From NCBI GenBank assembly GCA_015520535.1, contig WAPZ01000205.1, forward strand, positions 1 to 13,579: a DNA stretch of 13,579 nt, written 5' to 3'. Positions within the stretch are counted from its first letter, which is position 1; the number at the start of each line of letters is the position of its first letter. The notes under the pieces were generated by a model. The model worked only from the letters and a program-made list of their open reading frames with translations. It searched no databases and was not told the origin of the DNA. The translations under genes were made by a program, and so were the position numbers. Of the stretch, positions 1 through 7,796 are shown one piece after another. Source of the DNA: Candidatus Heimdallarchaeota archaeon (GTDB lineage Archaea; Asgardarchaeota; Heimdallarchaeia; Hodarchaeales; S146-22).

Positions 1-107
1 GTGGAAGAGAAAATCTATTCACACGGTTTGCACCCTTTAAAATGATCTATAATAAATATTATAACGGTGGTATTTTTCAAACTTCTGTTTTTCAGCCACT
101 AAAATAA
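1..107 (+). CDS. Possible 3' end of an unidentified gene
   Basis: The third frame is open from the left edge to a TAA at 105-107 and gives 34 residues ending in VFQPLK, with a protein-like composition (RFAPFKMIYNKYYNGG). The next gene starts 26 bases later. No family can be assigned from so short a tail, and an open frame of this length could be chance. A second short frame, ending at TGA 43-45, is a weaker alternative. Confidence 0.33.
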   Translation, partial: GRENLFTRFAPFKMIYNKYYNGGIFQTSVFQPLK

Positions 108-133
108 AAGAATTTAAAGTAAATGTGATAGAC

Positions 134-1039
134 ATGAGTAAAAAAATCGCCATTTTAATTCATGGCTTTTATAATACCCCAGAATCCATGAACGAAATCG
201 AAAACTTCATTCGTACTGATCCCGTTCTCAAAAAAATCTATGTCGACATCTGGAAGATTTCCTATTATGACTCCAAACGCGGCTTAGATCAAACGCGTCC
301 CCACAACATCTTCACACCAATCTATCAGCATAACGATCCACACGATGACTCTTTAGCCAAAAAAGCCTTTCAAGAAATTAAAGACATGGCTAATTCCCTG
401 AATGACGAAGATATTTCGCTTGACCTCATAGGTCACAGCTTAGGTGGACTCGTCATTCGTTGTCTAGTCCAATATTTTACGGAAAAAAAGGACAACCACA
501 TTTTTTTGGCAAACTTTCCGATTAACAACTTAATCTTATTAGGAACAGCAAATAAAGGTTCTCAAATCGCCTCAAAACTCGCCAAGACTACCTTACCTTT
601 ACAAATCGCTATTAACTCCTTTAAACTCTTGTACGACCTAGCTGACGGAGAAATTGAAGAAGATGATTTATTCAATTTTCATAGCTATCAATTCCACCAA
701 TTTTCTTGGAATAGCTCATGGATCAAACAAATCAATAAAGATTTTAAGCCCTTTAAACATTTAAATTGGATTACAGTCCGCGGAATCACGAAAGGAAATC
801 TATTATATGATCTCTGGAATGGATGGACTCTGTGGCGCATAAATTTCAGAAAAGATTTCCCTTTTATCCATATTGGGCCTCTACCTAATGACGGCCTGAT
901 TGAAGCCAGAAGTGTTCCGCTACCGGGTGCCAAAAATTTTACTGTAAAAAACTGCTCGCATCATGAACTCATAAAATGGGAATCTTCTTCTTGCGGAAAA
1001 AAAGTTGCACAAATTTTAGTTAAATTTTTACAAAAATAA
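134..1039 (+). CDS. Alpha/beta hydrolase (lipase/esterase-like)
   Basis: About 301 residues of a cytosolic-looking serine hydrolase with no signal peptide. From the ATG at 134, the early strand IAILIHGF gives the oxyanion-hole HGF (residues 10-12). The nucleophile elbow GHSLGG places the catalytic Ser at about 102. PNDGLIEARSV supplies a likely acid (Asp about 253), and NCSHHEL near the C terminus supplies the likely catalytic His (about 276-277). This Ser-Asp-His order and the LLGTANKG segment after the elbow resemble triacylglycerol lipase, PGAP1-like and DUF676-like hydrolases. The substrate cannot be told from sequence. A GTG at 125 is an in-frame alternative start; I prefer ATG 134 because MSKKIAILIHGF begins right at the first core strand. 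An AT-rich TATA-like stretch (AAAATAAAAG, about 101-110) suggests a short leader or leaderless transcript. The gene converges on aglB. Confidence 0.85.
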   Translation: MSKKIAILIHGFYNTPESMNEIENFIRTDPVLKKIYVDIWKISYYDSKRGLDQTRPHNIFTPIYQHNDPHDDSLAKKAFQEIKDMANSLNDEDISLDLIGHSLGGLVIRCLVQYFTEKKDNHIFLANFPINNLILLGTANKGSQIASKLAKTTLPLQIAINSFKLLYDLADGEIEEDDLFNFHSYQFHQFSWNSSWIKQINKDFKPFKHLNWITVRGITKGNLLYDLWNGWTLWRINFRKDFPFIHIGPLPNDGLIEARSVPLPGAKNFTVKNCSHHELIKWESSSCGKKVAQILVKFLQK

Positions 1040-1086
1040 GCCTCTTCAACTTCTTAGCAGATGGCTAAAGAGAAAAAAAGAATAGC

Positions 1087-1115
1087 GCCCTTAATAGGGC
1101 ATACACTCCGTTTTT
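1087..1115. terminator. Hairpin between convergent genes, probably bidirectional terminator
   Basis: GCCCTTAATAGGGC at 1087-1100 forms a 5-bp stem with a 4-base loop. On the minus strand it is followed by a T-rich run (complement of the A-run at about 1073-1080), suiting termination of aglB. On the plus strand a T5 run follows at 1111-1115, suiting the hydrolase gene. Archaeal termination depends mainly on the T-run, so the hairpin may be incidental. Confidence 0.5.
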
Positions 1116-1141
1116 CATGTTCATAAAGGTTTTTTCTTCAC

Positions 1142-3325
1142 TTATTGTGCAGCGTCACCTAAGTCCCACGTCATTGACGGTGGAGCTTTATCGTAATTTA
1201 CACGGAAGATCCGGATCATCTGGTTTGACGTGAAATATGCTTCCTCAAAGGCACTAGCGTACGGTCTGTATTCCGGGGCAAATCCTTGCTGTGCATTTTT
1301 ATCCACTGGGCCATACTGTGTTATTGCACCAAAGATTGTAGCAGACACTCCTTCTGTTAAAAGTCCCCAGAAAGTAGACTTATAAAATTTATTGATATAA
1401 CTGATGACGCGTTTTCCGGAAGGATCTAGTTCTAAGTAATCATGGACATTTAATGTCACAAGATCACCGCTTTTATTAGCAATTCTTATCATCCACGGAA
1501 CTTTTCCTAAATCACTATCAAATCCTTGAAATGTTCGACCTTGTGCTACCACTACCACCACATAAGTTACATGATAACGCTTCATAATTTTAAGTGAAAT
1601 ATCAGGTGTGGACATTAAAGCTGCACCGACATTTCCAATTTGTGTCTGATTCCCTGTGGCGTTATCAACAAGTACCGTTGCATTAGCATTTACATGAATC
1701 CAATACCCATAGTCCCACCAGAACAAGCCAACGTCTTTTGTTTCCGACATATGTTCCTTAATCCATTTGATTGCTTCCTGCCAGTCGTTCCCGATTGCCA
1801 CACGTTGACCTTTCACTGTTGGTGTTAGTATTGATTGGGGAGTAGCAGCATTTCTCTCAACAAATTGCATACTGCTGAAAGTGACAGAAAATAGTACCAC
1901 GGCTATTATGCCAAAAGCCATAAGAACTTGTTCAGGACCCAAACTTACCGAAAACTGCCGTCGTCGCACTTGATAAGACGAGAAATTCTGTTGAAAAATC
2001 ATTATATAGGGCACTAGGGTATCAACAATGACCTTCGCCGAATATAATGCTATTGCAGGGGCAAATATAAGCACTAACCGTACCATACTACCAACGAAAT
2101 ACAATGCCGTTAACATATAAATCGTCGCAAAGAGATTCATTTCAGTCGGTCTTTTATAAGTATAATATATACCAATAGGAATGAAAAGTAGTAAGCCTCC
2201 GACATCTTCATACATTGTAGCCCATGCCACTGTTTGATGCTCAGCTACTGACTTTAAAATTGGTGTTTGGTCACGAAAGAAGGGTAACACCGTTGTTATA
2301 AACTTAGATGCTATGTTGGCAAGGGAAGGGCGTATAATTATAGCAACCGTGCCTAACACAATGATAAGTGCACTACTAATAATAACACCACGATAGAGAA
2401 GGTTTTTTTGTTCTTGGCTCAGATATTGTCCATATACATCATACAACTCAAATAACACTAATACCAACAAAACAACACCGGGACCCAGAACACTGACGGA
2501 AAATAAGGTTTTAGCGTAAAGATTTCGAGGAGTCAATAAGGCTATCAATAAAAACACGGTATACGTTAGTCCATAAGATTTCAAAAGGCGATCGGAATAT
2601 TTCTGAAAAAGTATCATTATGAGGACATATAAGGCTAAAAGATCGAGGGTGTAAATAAAACCACTCCAAGAATTTGCTATTCCACCTAAGCATAATCCCG
2701 CAATAAAAGCGTCCATCAAACTATCACGATTCAAACTTCTAGCAAAAAAGTATAATGTTAGAATTAAGAAAAAGATACCGATTGCTTCATTATCAAAGAA
2801 TCCCACTGTAGAACGCTGCAAGTGTCCAGGTGAAAAACTAAGGAAAAACGCGGCTAAAAGTCCAACTTTTTCATTGCCTATCTCCTTCCCTAAAAAATAA
2901 ATGGCAATAACACTTAAAGTGCCAAACACTGCGGGCTCGTAATAGGCGGCAACTTCCATACTAATTGGAAAACCCAACAGATTCATAAGATAATAAATGA
3001 ATACAGCACCAAAAGGCGTTCCTATGTATAATCTCGCACCACGGGGATATCCCGTCGGATACCACGCCGTTTTATCCCACCATGTCAGAAAGGCGCCAAA
3101 ACCCTCTTCGATAATAATTTTTACTGCGGTTAACTGAATAAAAGGGTCATTACCTTTTAAAATAGGTTCATAACGAAATGCTGGCATTATACGACTGACA
3201 AATGCAATCAAAACTATTAACGTTAAACTGAAATAAAGTAACACTTTTTCTCGTGGTATTCTCTCTTTGGCATACTCCAAGCGATTCATAAGAGCGTCTT
3301 TAAGACTTAGTAATATTGTGGACAT
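1142..3325 (-). CDS. aglB: Dolichyl-phosphooligosaccharide-protein glycosyltransferase AglB (STT3)
   Basis: A 727-residue integral membrane enzyme that transfers a lipid-linked glycan to Asn in N-x-S/T sequons on the outer face of the membrane. A long hydrophobic N-terminal region (about residues 28-485, a dozen or so helices) precedes a soluble C-terminal domain. Hallmarks are visible in order: the first acidic motif GNDPF in external loop 1 (Asp60), the second motif DNE at 178-180, SVAEHQ at 359-364 (the SVSE-type motif of external loop 5), an Arg in SMVRLVL (about 416), WWDYGYW starting at 536 for sequon recognition, and a DK-type motif D605-x-x-K608-x-x-x-M612-I613. Length fits archaeal AglB. 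The ATG is preceded by GGAG with 6-base spacing. The upstream gene on the same strand is a NodB-like deacetylase, consistent with surface glycan work. The stop codon is TAA. Confidence 0.97.
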   Translation of the reverse strand: MSTILLSLKDALMNRLEYAKERIPREKVLLYFSLTLIVLIAFVSRIMPAFRYEPILKGNDPFIQLTAVKIIIEEGFGAFLTWWDKTAWYPTGYPRGARLYIGTPFGAVFIYYLMNLLGFPISMEVAAYYEPAVFGTLSVIAIYFLGKEIGNEKVGLLAAFFLSFSPGHLQRSTVGFFDNEAIGIFFLILTLYFFARSLNRDSLMDAFIAGLCLGGIANSWSGFIYTLDLLALYVLIMILFQKYSDRLLKSYGLTYTVFLLIALLTPRNLYAKTLFSVSVLGPGVVLLVLVLFELYDVYGQYLSQEQKNLLYRGVIISSALIIVLGTVAIIIRPSLANIASKFITTVLPFFRDQTPILKSVAEHQTVAWATMYEDVGGLLLFIPIGIYYTYKRPTEMNLFATIYMLTALYFVGSMVRLVLIFAPAIALYSAKVIVDTLVPYIMIFQQNFSSYQVRRRQFSVSLGPEQVLMAFGIIAVVLFSVTFSSMQFVERNAATPQSILTPTVKGQRVAIGNDWQEAIKWIKEHMSETKDVGLFWWDYGYWIHVNANATVLVDNATGNQTQIGNVGAALMSTPDISLKIMKRYHVTYVVVVVAQGRTFQGFDSDLGKVPWMIRIANKSGDLVTLNVHDYLELDPSGKRVISYINKFYKSTFWGLLTEGVSATIFGAITQYGPVDKNAQQGFAPEYRPYASAFEEAYFTSNQMIRIFRVNYDKAPPSMTWDLGDAAQ

Positions 3326-3330
3326 GTTTA

Positions 3331-3410
3331 TCTCCTTTTCATCTTTTTCTTTTTATTGTTCTACTTAATAAGACTAGTAAAAGCTACTATTCTTGATTCA
3401 TTCTCTATAT
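3331..3410 (-). promoter_or_regulatory. aglB leader: ribosome binding site and candidate TATA box
   Basis: Reading the minus strand, AAAGGAGATAAAC directly precedes the ATG, with GGAG complementary to 3332-3335. A TATA-like ATATAGAG (complement of about 3403-3410) lies roughly 80 bases upstream of the ATG. That would put transcription start near 3380, with a leader of about 55 bases. The 149-base gap after the deacetylase gene therefore probably holds a separate promoter. Confidence 0.45.
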
Positions 3411-3474
3411 CGCACGACATTAATGCCCTTTTTATCATTTTTCCATATCTGCAACAAAAAACCACAGCGAGTTT

Positions 3475-4344
3475 TTAGAATAGCCGCCTTAAATAATCCG
3501 TAAATGTAAAGTTGTCGATATCTCCCGTTAATAAAAGACAAAATTTGGCATTTTTCCAGCGCTTATGGGCATTCCAATATGCTATGGCATCAGAAACGGT
3601 TGGAATCCATGCATCCTCGGAAGATGCAACCTCTAAAATCTTTTGTAACACGGGAAGATATTTTTTCTGTCCAATTCGGATTGGATGAAGCTCCAGCATT
3701 AAAATTCCTTCTTTTTGTGCGGTTTTATGGATCAAATGCTCATATATTTTTACCATCTGATTTGTATTTAATTGTAATTTATCAATCAGTTTGTCATCCG
3801 ACCATCGACTTAAAGGAACGCTAAAAAAATTGTATTTCGTCCCATCTTCACGTAACGGCTGAAAAATTCTTCCTTCTTTATAATATGCCTCTGTAAAGCC
3901 AATTCCAATGTCCCAATCATAACCAAACTTTTCGATGAGCTCTAATGTATCAGCTGTATAACTATTGTATGGCGCACGGAAACCCCTTATTTTGACATTT
4001 AACGATTTAAAAGCGGAAGAAGATAACATGAACTCTTTCCATTGTGCCTTATAACTCAAAAATTGATATTTAACATGTTTATACCCATGACTTGCTATTT
4101 CATGCGGGGATTCTTTTAACTGGGAGACATACTCCGGATGTGTTATCGCAACTGAAGCCACCGTCGGGAACGTAAACCGTGAATCATACTCAGCGAGGAC
4201 ATCAAACATGTCTTGCAAAATGTCTGAAAAAGAAGTACGATGAAATTTCCACATCCGCCACATCTGCCGAAAAAATCGGCTTTTTCTTCGTTTAAAAAGA
4301 TGCTTAGCCCATGAAACTGCTCTCATCTCAAAAACCCTTTTCAC
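3475..4344 (-). CDS. NodB-like polysaccharide deacetylase family protein, motif 1 not in the usual place
   Basis: A 289-residue soluble protein. It has the second NodB motif, HEIASHGYKH (residues 81-90), where His86 and His90 fit the metal-binding H-x3-H pair. RGFRAPYNSY (about 120-129) matches the R-A-P-Y motif 3, and LELHPIRIG (about 218-226) fits the late L-x-L-H-P motif. The usual N-terminal TFDDG motif, which provides the catalytic base and an Asp metal ligand, is absent; the first 35 residues are basic and aromatic instead. A strand LLLTGDIDNFTF at the extreme C terminus (271-282) looks like a displaced motif 1; my recollection is that such a tail recurs in archaeal relatives. The GTG start overlaps the truA stop as GTGA, suggesting translational coupling; ATG at 4326 is an alternative. 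Substrate unknown; an N-acetyl sugar or surface glycan is likely. Confidence 0.82.
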   Translation of the reverse strand: MKRVFEMRAVSWAKHLFKRRKSRFFRQMWRMWKFHRTSFSDILQDMFDVLAEYDSRFTFPTVASVAITHPEYVSQLKESPHEIASHGYKHVKYQFLSYKAQWKEFMLSSSAFKSLNVKIRGFRAPYNSYTADTLELIEKFGYDWDIGIGFTEAYYKEGRIFQPLREDGTKYNFFSVPLSRWSDDKLIDKLQLNTNQMVKIYEHLIHKTAQKEGILMLELHPIRIGQKKYLPVLQKILEVASSEDAWIPTVSDAIAYWNAHKRWKNAKFCLLLTGDIDNFTFTDYLRRLF

Positions 4345-5198
4345 TTAATTATACTCTCATTTAAATCTTCATCAAAATGTTTACATAAATAGGCTTTCAA
4401 TAAGGTTTCTATATACATTTTCCTTAACCTAATAAGCCATTTCTTAATTTTTCTCCCCAAATAGATCCATTTAACTTTGTTTCCATAATGAACATGTTCT
4501 AACACCAAAAAATGTGGATCTGCCGACGCCGGCTTTTGAGAAGCTTGTTGCATCAAAAGATTATATGTCTGCCGAAAATCACTCTCTTTTTTGCCCACTT
4601 GAACAAGATGCGAAACCATACGTCTCACTTGCTGCCTTAAAAAAGCATTACCACGAAACGTCCACCGATATAAACCAAATGACAACTGTTCAAGACCTAT
4701 ATAATAAAGATGTCGTTGATAATGCTCCATCGGATTGTCACTACGCTTTGAAAACATATAAAAATTATGTCGACCCACTAATAGCGACATCGACTTGTGA
4801 ACTTCTCTTACATCAAATGTATCCGGCTCTACGTAACTATAATACACATATTGACGATACAAAGCATCAAACCGAGGATGGAAATCCTCAGAAACCGCAC
4901 TATACGCCCAAATGCGGCACCACTCCGGCAAACTTTTGTTTACAGCAACTAGAAATCTATCTTCTATTTCCTCAAAAAAATCACATGAGATAGTTTGCTC
5001 GATTGCACTTACACCTCTATCAGTACGACCCGCAAAAGCAAAACCACGCTTCCCAGAAAATTGAGGCTCATAACCATTTTCCAGAAACGCCCGCATAAGC
5101 ACACTATAAACAGTTTCTTGATCGGTCTGTTCTTGAAAACCGGCAATCTTATTGTCCATCCAGCCTATATACGCTACACGAAAGGCATAACGTTTCAT
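4341..5198 (-). CDS. truA: tRNA pseudouridine synthase A
   Basis: About 285 residues. It converts uridines 38-40 of the tRNA anticodon arm to pseudouridine in the cytosol. The signature GRTDRGVSA is present, with catalytic Asp at about residue 60 counted from ATG 5198. Other family segments are RRQ/YRQYVYY, GRHNFYMFSKR, and the C-terminal core FRGNAFLRQQVRRMVSHLVQVGK (about 200-222, broken here only by position). A basic tail of about 45 residues after the core (KIKKWLIRLRKMY) is longer than in minimal TruA and may bind RNA. An in-frame TTG at 5213 could extend it by five residues (MDATI); ATG 5198 is more likely because the family fold begins at YAFRVAYIG. It follows nog1 by about 50 bases and overlaps the deacetylase gene by 4 bases, so these are probably cotranscribed. 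Confidence 0.93.
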   Translation of the reverse strand: MKRYAFRVAYIGWMDNKIAGFQEQTDQETVYSVLMRAFLENGYEPQFSGKRGFAFAGRTDRGVSAIEQTISCDFFEEIEDRFLVAVNKSLPEWCRIWAYSAVSEDFHPRFDALYRQYVYYSYVEPDTFDVREVHKSMSLLVGRHNFYMFSKRSDNPMEHYQRHLYYIGLEQLSFGLYRWTFRGNAFLRQQVRRMVSHLVQVGKKESDFRQTYNLLMQQASQKPASADPHFLVLEHVHYGNKVKWIYLGRKIKKWLIRLRKMYIETLLKAYLCKHFDEDLNESIIK

Positions 5199-5248
5199 AA
5201 TAGTCGCGTCCAAGGATAATTTCGGTTTTTATCTCCATTCGCACTCTA

Positions 5249-6382
5249 TTACATTGAAGAAGAGCTTTCAGCTATTTTTAAAAACCTGTTCTCGACAAGA
5301 CGCCGCACTTTCGAATGTTTGACTATCTTTTTTAGCGCAGTTTCGCAGCTTATAGGATTATTAGTTTGTATAGTTAAACCACTGCTACTCAATTCGTTTT
5401 CTAATATATTCTGTAATTCAGCTAGGTTACCACGCTCTTTAACAAGATCTTCTTTCGAAATTGCCCACATAATAGGGATGTCCGGTAATATTTTCTTTAT
5501 ATGCTTGAAAAGATTTATTTGTTCTTCACGAACACTTTTTATCTCTATTAAAGCTCCATCAAATAAATAAAGTATTACGGAAGCTAAACTCTCTATTGCT
5601 GCCAATGCGCGCAATTCAATTGCTTTTCTCGCTTCTAATGGACGATCCAATATTCCCGGTGTATCTACAATCTGCCACGGCAACTCAAAGGAAATGGGAT
5701 AGCCATATAATTGTCCTATATCTATCTCACAGTGCCCGATATGCACCTCTTCTGTCGTAAATGGATATTCTCCTATTTTCACACGAGCACGGGTAACATT
5801 TCTCACAAAAGAACTTTTACCAGTATTTGGATATCCCGCTAAACACAATGTCGGAAGATTTGGATCTATATTTGGCAAACGCTTTAGTTGGCGCCTTATA
5901 GATTCTAACATCTCCAAGCGCGTACTTAATTGGCGAATCAACGAAGAAATTCTCCCCACCGCTTGAAAACGATAATGCTTCGCCTCCGAACGACGATTCG
6001 CATACCGAATCTTCCTCACATATTCACGTCGTATCTGACGTATCACACGGAGCGTTCCCAAAATCGACCCTAATATTTTCTTCATTTCATCTAAAGGAAC
6101 TATTATCTGCAACATCTCTAAATAAAAAGGATGGAGACCTTCATCATCCAACTGCGGAAAGGAACGTACTATCTCATCTAACTTGTCTTCCAAATACGTC
6201 TCAAACTTCAGAAGTCGATGCTCCTCTACCCGCTTCACTCGCACTAACGGATGCACACGATCTGAAATACCCACCGGACTACTTCTAATCGCCCGCAACT
6301 TCGCTTGCTCTAATAACTTTCGTGCCGGAACTATCGGCTTAAGTTCTCTAAAAGGATTCGCCAAAGGCTTTATCTCTACCAT
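5249..6382 (-). CDS. Nog1-family GTPase (OBG/HflX superfamily), ribosome assembly
   Basis: About 377 residues from ATG 6382. The N-terminal helical region (1-170, rich in Arg/Lys and Leu) matches the Nog1 N domain; the G domain follows: G1 GYPNTGKSS (183-191), G2 YPFTTE (206-211), G3 DTPG (240-243), G4 SKED (309-312) instead of the standard NKxD, and a G5-like SCE (345-347). Eukaryotic Nog1 acts in assembly of the large (60S) ribosomal subunit; the archaeal form lacks the long C-terminal extension, as here. The N-terminal ANPFRELKPIVPA motif and length fit archaeal members. GTG 6391 is a possible earlier start. A TATA-like TAATATAG (complement of 6413-6420), about 31 bases upstream of ATG 6382, would give a nearly leaderless mRNA. 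The gene lies between nadM and truA on the same strand. Confidence 0.92.
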   Translation of the reverse strand: MVEIKPLANPFRELKPIVPARKLLEQAKLRAIRSSPVGISDRVHPLVRVKRVEEHRLLKFETYLEDKLDEIVRSFPQLDDEGLHPFYLEMLQIIVPLDEMKKILGSILGTLRVIRQIRREYVRKIRYANRRSEAKHYRFQAVGRISSLIRQLSTRLEMLESIRRQLKRLPNIDPNLPTLCLAGYPNTGKSSFVRNVTRARVKIGEYPFTTEEVHIGHCEIDIGQLYGYPISFELPWQIVDTPGILDRPLEARKAIELRALAAIESLASVILYLFDGALIEIKSVREEQINLFKHIKKILPDIPIMWAISKEDLVKERGNLAELQNILENELSSSGLTIQTNNPISCETALKKIVKHSKVRRLVENRFLKIAESSSSM

Positions 6383-6441
6383 TCTTAACACATACTACTA
6401 CTCTCATATCTACTATATTACAATAATAAGCAAACTCTAAT

Positions 6442-6999
6442 TCAATAATCCGTCTCTTGAAGCTCACGAATCCGCTCAAGACCATGTATCGCTTCTATAA
6501 CGTCTAATACCGACTTGGGGACATACCGCTCCCAACTACCACCATGAAGCATCAGATTCCGAATCACCGTCCCCTGAAACTCTTTTCTATTGATCAAAGG
6601 AATACCTAAAACCTCATACTTTCGCTCCTTAAATAAACGACGCACCAATGAATTGTTCGAATATACACGACTAAAGGGAGGACAGTAACTTTCCACGTGA
6701 GAAACCCATAACGCATTCCGTTCTATATCCGGTATCGTAACCACATACACCCGCTCCAACGGAAAACCATACTCTAAAAGCGCCCGACGTAACATCAACA
6801 ACCGCTCGCCCGCTGTAAACGGATTTTTCAACGAATGACTGTGCTGAGTACTCCCTATTCCAATTATTATCTCCCCACTTTTACCCTCTCTCCCAAAAAT
6901 ATATTTTAATGCCTCTATATGACCCAAATGCACCGGATTAAAACGACCTATGTACAACACTCGACGAAAACGCCCATTTGCTCCACTCGTATCAACCAT
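6442..6999 (-). CDS. nadM: Nicotinamide-nucleotide adenylyltransferase, archaeal NadM type
   Basis: A 185-residue cytosolic nucleotidyltransferase that joins NMN and ATP to make NAD+. The nucleotide-binding signature GRFNPVHLGH (18-27) carries the H-x-G-H pair at 24-27. GSTQHSHSLKNPFTAGER (49-66), IPDIERNALWVSHVE (89-103), VYSNNSLVRRLF (112-123) and GTVIRNLM (143-150) are all strong archaeal NadM segments. Length is typical, perhaps with a few extra N-terminal residues. The ATG at 6999 is the only sensible start before the first strand (RVLYIGRF). The stop is TGA. It lies 78 bases downstream of the tRNA-Pro gene on the same strand, separated by a T-rich stretch, so it is likely transcribed separately or by readthrough. 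Confidence 0.97.
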   Translation of the reverse strand: MVDTSGANGRFRRVLYIGRFNPVHLGHIEALKYIFGREGKSGEIIIGIGSTQHSHSLKNPFTAGERLLMLRRALLEYGFPLERVYVVTIPDIERNALWVSHVESYCPPFSRVYSNNSLVRRLFKERKYEVLGIPLINRKEFQGTVIRNLMLHGGSWERYVPKSVLDVIEAIHGLERIRELQETDY

Positions 7000-7077
7000 C
7001 GAACGTCACTCTACTGCTCGCCTACAACCACAAAAAACTAAAAAAACAAAAAAGCATGTTCATTTCTCCAAAAAATG

Positions 7078-7174
7078 TGGTGGGCGAGGAGGGATTCGAA
7101 CCCCCGACCACCTGTTCCCGAAACAGGTATCATACCAGGCTGTCCGCTTTTATTTAGCTCTAGACCACTCGCCC
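7078..7174 (-). tRNA. tRNA-Pro (anticodon CGG) with a 20-base D-loop intron
   Basis: Read on the minus strand from 7174: acceptor GGGCGAG pairs with CTCGCCC, discriminator A, and CCA is encoded (7078-7080). The anticodon stem CCTGT/ACAGG closes the 7-base loop TTCGGGA, giving anticodon CGG (proline, codon CCG) with G37 as usual for tRNA-Pro. The T arm is GGGGG/CCCTC around TTCGAAT, with one G-T pair. Without the insert at 7140-7159 the D arm reads GTCTAG-CCTGGTATGAT, a normal sequence with a short 3-bp D stem. The mature tRNA is 74 bases plus CCA. A T6 run lies just downstream (complement of about 7071-7076) and probably ends transcription. Confidence 0.95.
7140..7159 (-). other. Archaeal tRNA intron in the D loop with bulge-helix-bulge motif
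   Basis: The intron interrupts the tRNA between positions 15 and 16. D-stem bases GTCT (10-13) pair with GGAC near the intron 3' end, forming the 4-bp central helix. The two flanking 3-base bulges are AGA and AGC, and the inner hairpin is GCT-AAATAAA-AGC. Cutting each bulge after its second base (AG|A and AG|C) removes exactly 20 bases and restores a standard tRNA-Pro. An outer helix is nearly absent (about 1 bp), so this is the relaxed BHB form expected to need the broad-specificity splicing endonuclease. Confidence 0.88.
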
Positions 7175-7327
7175 TTTTCTTATTTTATCACAAACAGACT
7201 CTCATCTTCATTTGTACATCTCTTTAGAGTCGAATAAACCTTTGTTTCTATATCCATCCCAATATAATTATAGATTTTCTTGTTTTTATCTTTTCACTAT
7301 TTTTGTATTCCTCATTCATTAACGAGA

Positions 7328-7335
7328 TTTAAATA
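7328..7335 (+). promoter_or_regulatory. TATA box for the 7TM/longin-like gene
   Basis: TTTAAATA lies 29-36 bases before the GTG at 7365, predicting transcription start near 7358-7362 and an almost leaderless mRNA. The purine-rich AGGAGTGAGGG just after it is too far upstream and probably lies before the transcription start. The 190-base gap between the tRNA and this gene holds divergent promoters and no evident small gene. Confidence 0.5.
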
Positions 7336-7364
7336 GGAGTGAGGGCGACTTTTTCAATAGGCGA

Positions 7365-7652
7365 GTGGTGCGTGTGACAGCAATATCGATAGAAATGCTG
7401 GTGTTATTATTTATATGGCTTGGTATTGGGATACTAGCATTTCTTTTTCTTTTTCAAACGTATAATAAGGGTCGTTACACGCCAGCTTTGACAACAAGCA
7501 TTTTTTTAGGATTTTTTGGCTTGACATTTGCGTTGTTATCAAGTGGCGATTTTTCTTTTCCTTTAATTGAGAGTTTACTTCCTAGCTCCACTTCGTTTGT
7601 ATTTTGGGCGCTTTCTATTTGCTTTTATTCTGGGCTCTTTTTCTTACTGTAG
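7365..7652 (+). CDS. N-terminal part of a 7TM/longin-like membrane protein, ending at an in-frame TAG
   Basis: 95 residues with three hydrophobic helices (about 11-31, 41-60 and 75-95), then TAG at 7650-7652. The same frame continues open for 282 further codons (7653 to the TAA ending at 8501) with four more helices and a C-terminal soluble domain. The natural reading is therefore one 378-residue gene with a single amber codon. The stop falls at the end of helix 3 (YSGLFFLL), leaving a piece unlikely to fold or function alone. Start choice is uncertain: GTG at 7365, GTG 7368, GTG 7374 or ATG 7395; a TATA box at 7328-7335 supports one of the early ones. The helix layout resembles the 7TM sensor half of archaeal signalling proteins. 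Function unknown. Confidence 0.6.
   Translation: MVRVTAISIEMLVLLFIWLGIGILAFLFLFQTYNKGRYTPALTTSIFLGFFGLTFALLSSGDFSFPLIESLLPSSTSFVFWALSICFYSGLFFLL
7650..7652 (+). other. In-frame amber codon inside a continuous reading frame
   Basis: TAG interrupts an otherwise open frame of 379 codons at codon 96. The 48 codons between it and the next possible start (GTG 7797) contain no ATG, GTG or TTG but encode a good membrane helix (about residues 112-132). TAG also ends the cupin gene at 12414-12416, so it is used as an ordinary stop here; most other genes use TAA or TGA. Pyrrolysine insertion, readthrough, a recent nonsense mutation or an assembly error are all open. Confidence 0.75.
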
Positions 7653-7796
7653 TTACATTATGAATTAGGCTTACAATTAGTCCCAAACTCCTATCGTTTA
7701 GCTTATTTTAGCTCAATAACTGTTTTATCAGTTGTACTTCACCTCATTATTCTAACAATTCCAGATATTCCCGAAATTTATGTCACTTTAGCCGAT

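Noticed and set aside
4514..4993. 159-codon plus-strand frame opposite truA
   Set aside because: It lies wholly antisense to a clearly conserved truA and its composition resembles no protein family I know.
6950..7237. 95-codon plus-strand frame containing GGRGGIRTPDH
   Set aside because: This peptide is the well-known false translation of a tRNA antisense strand; the frame runs across the tRNA-Pro gene and the start of nadM.
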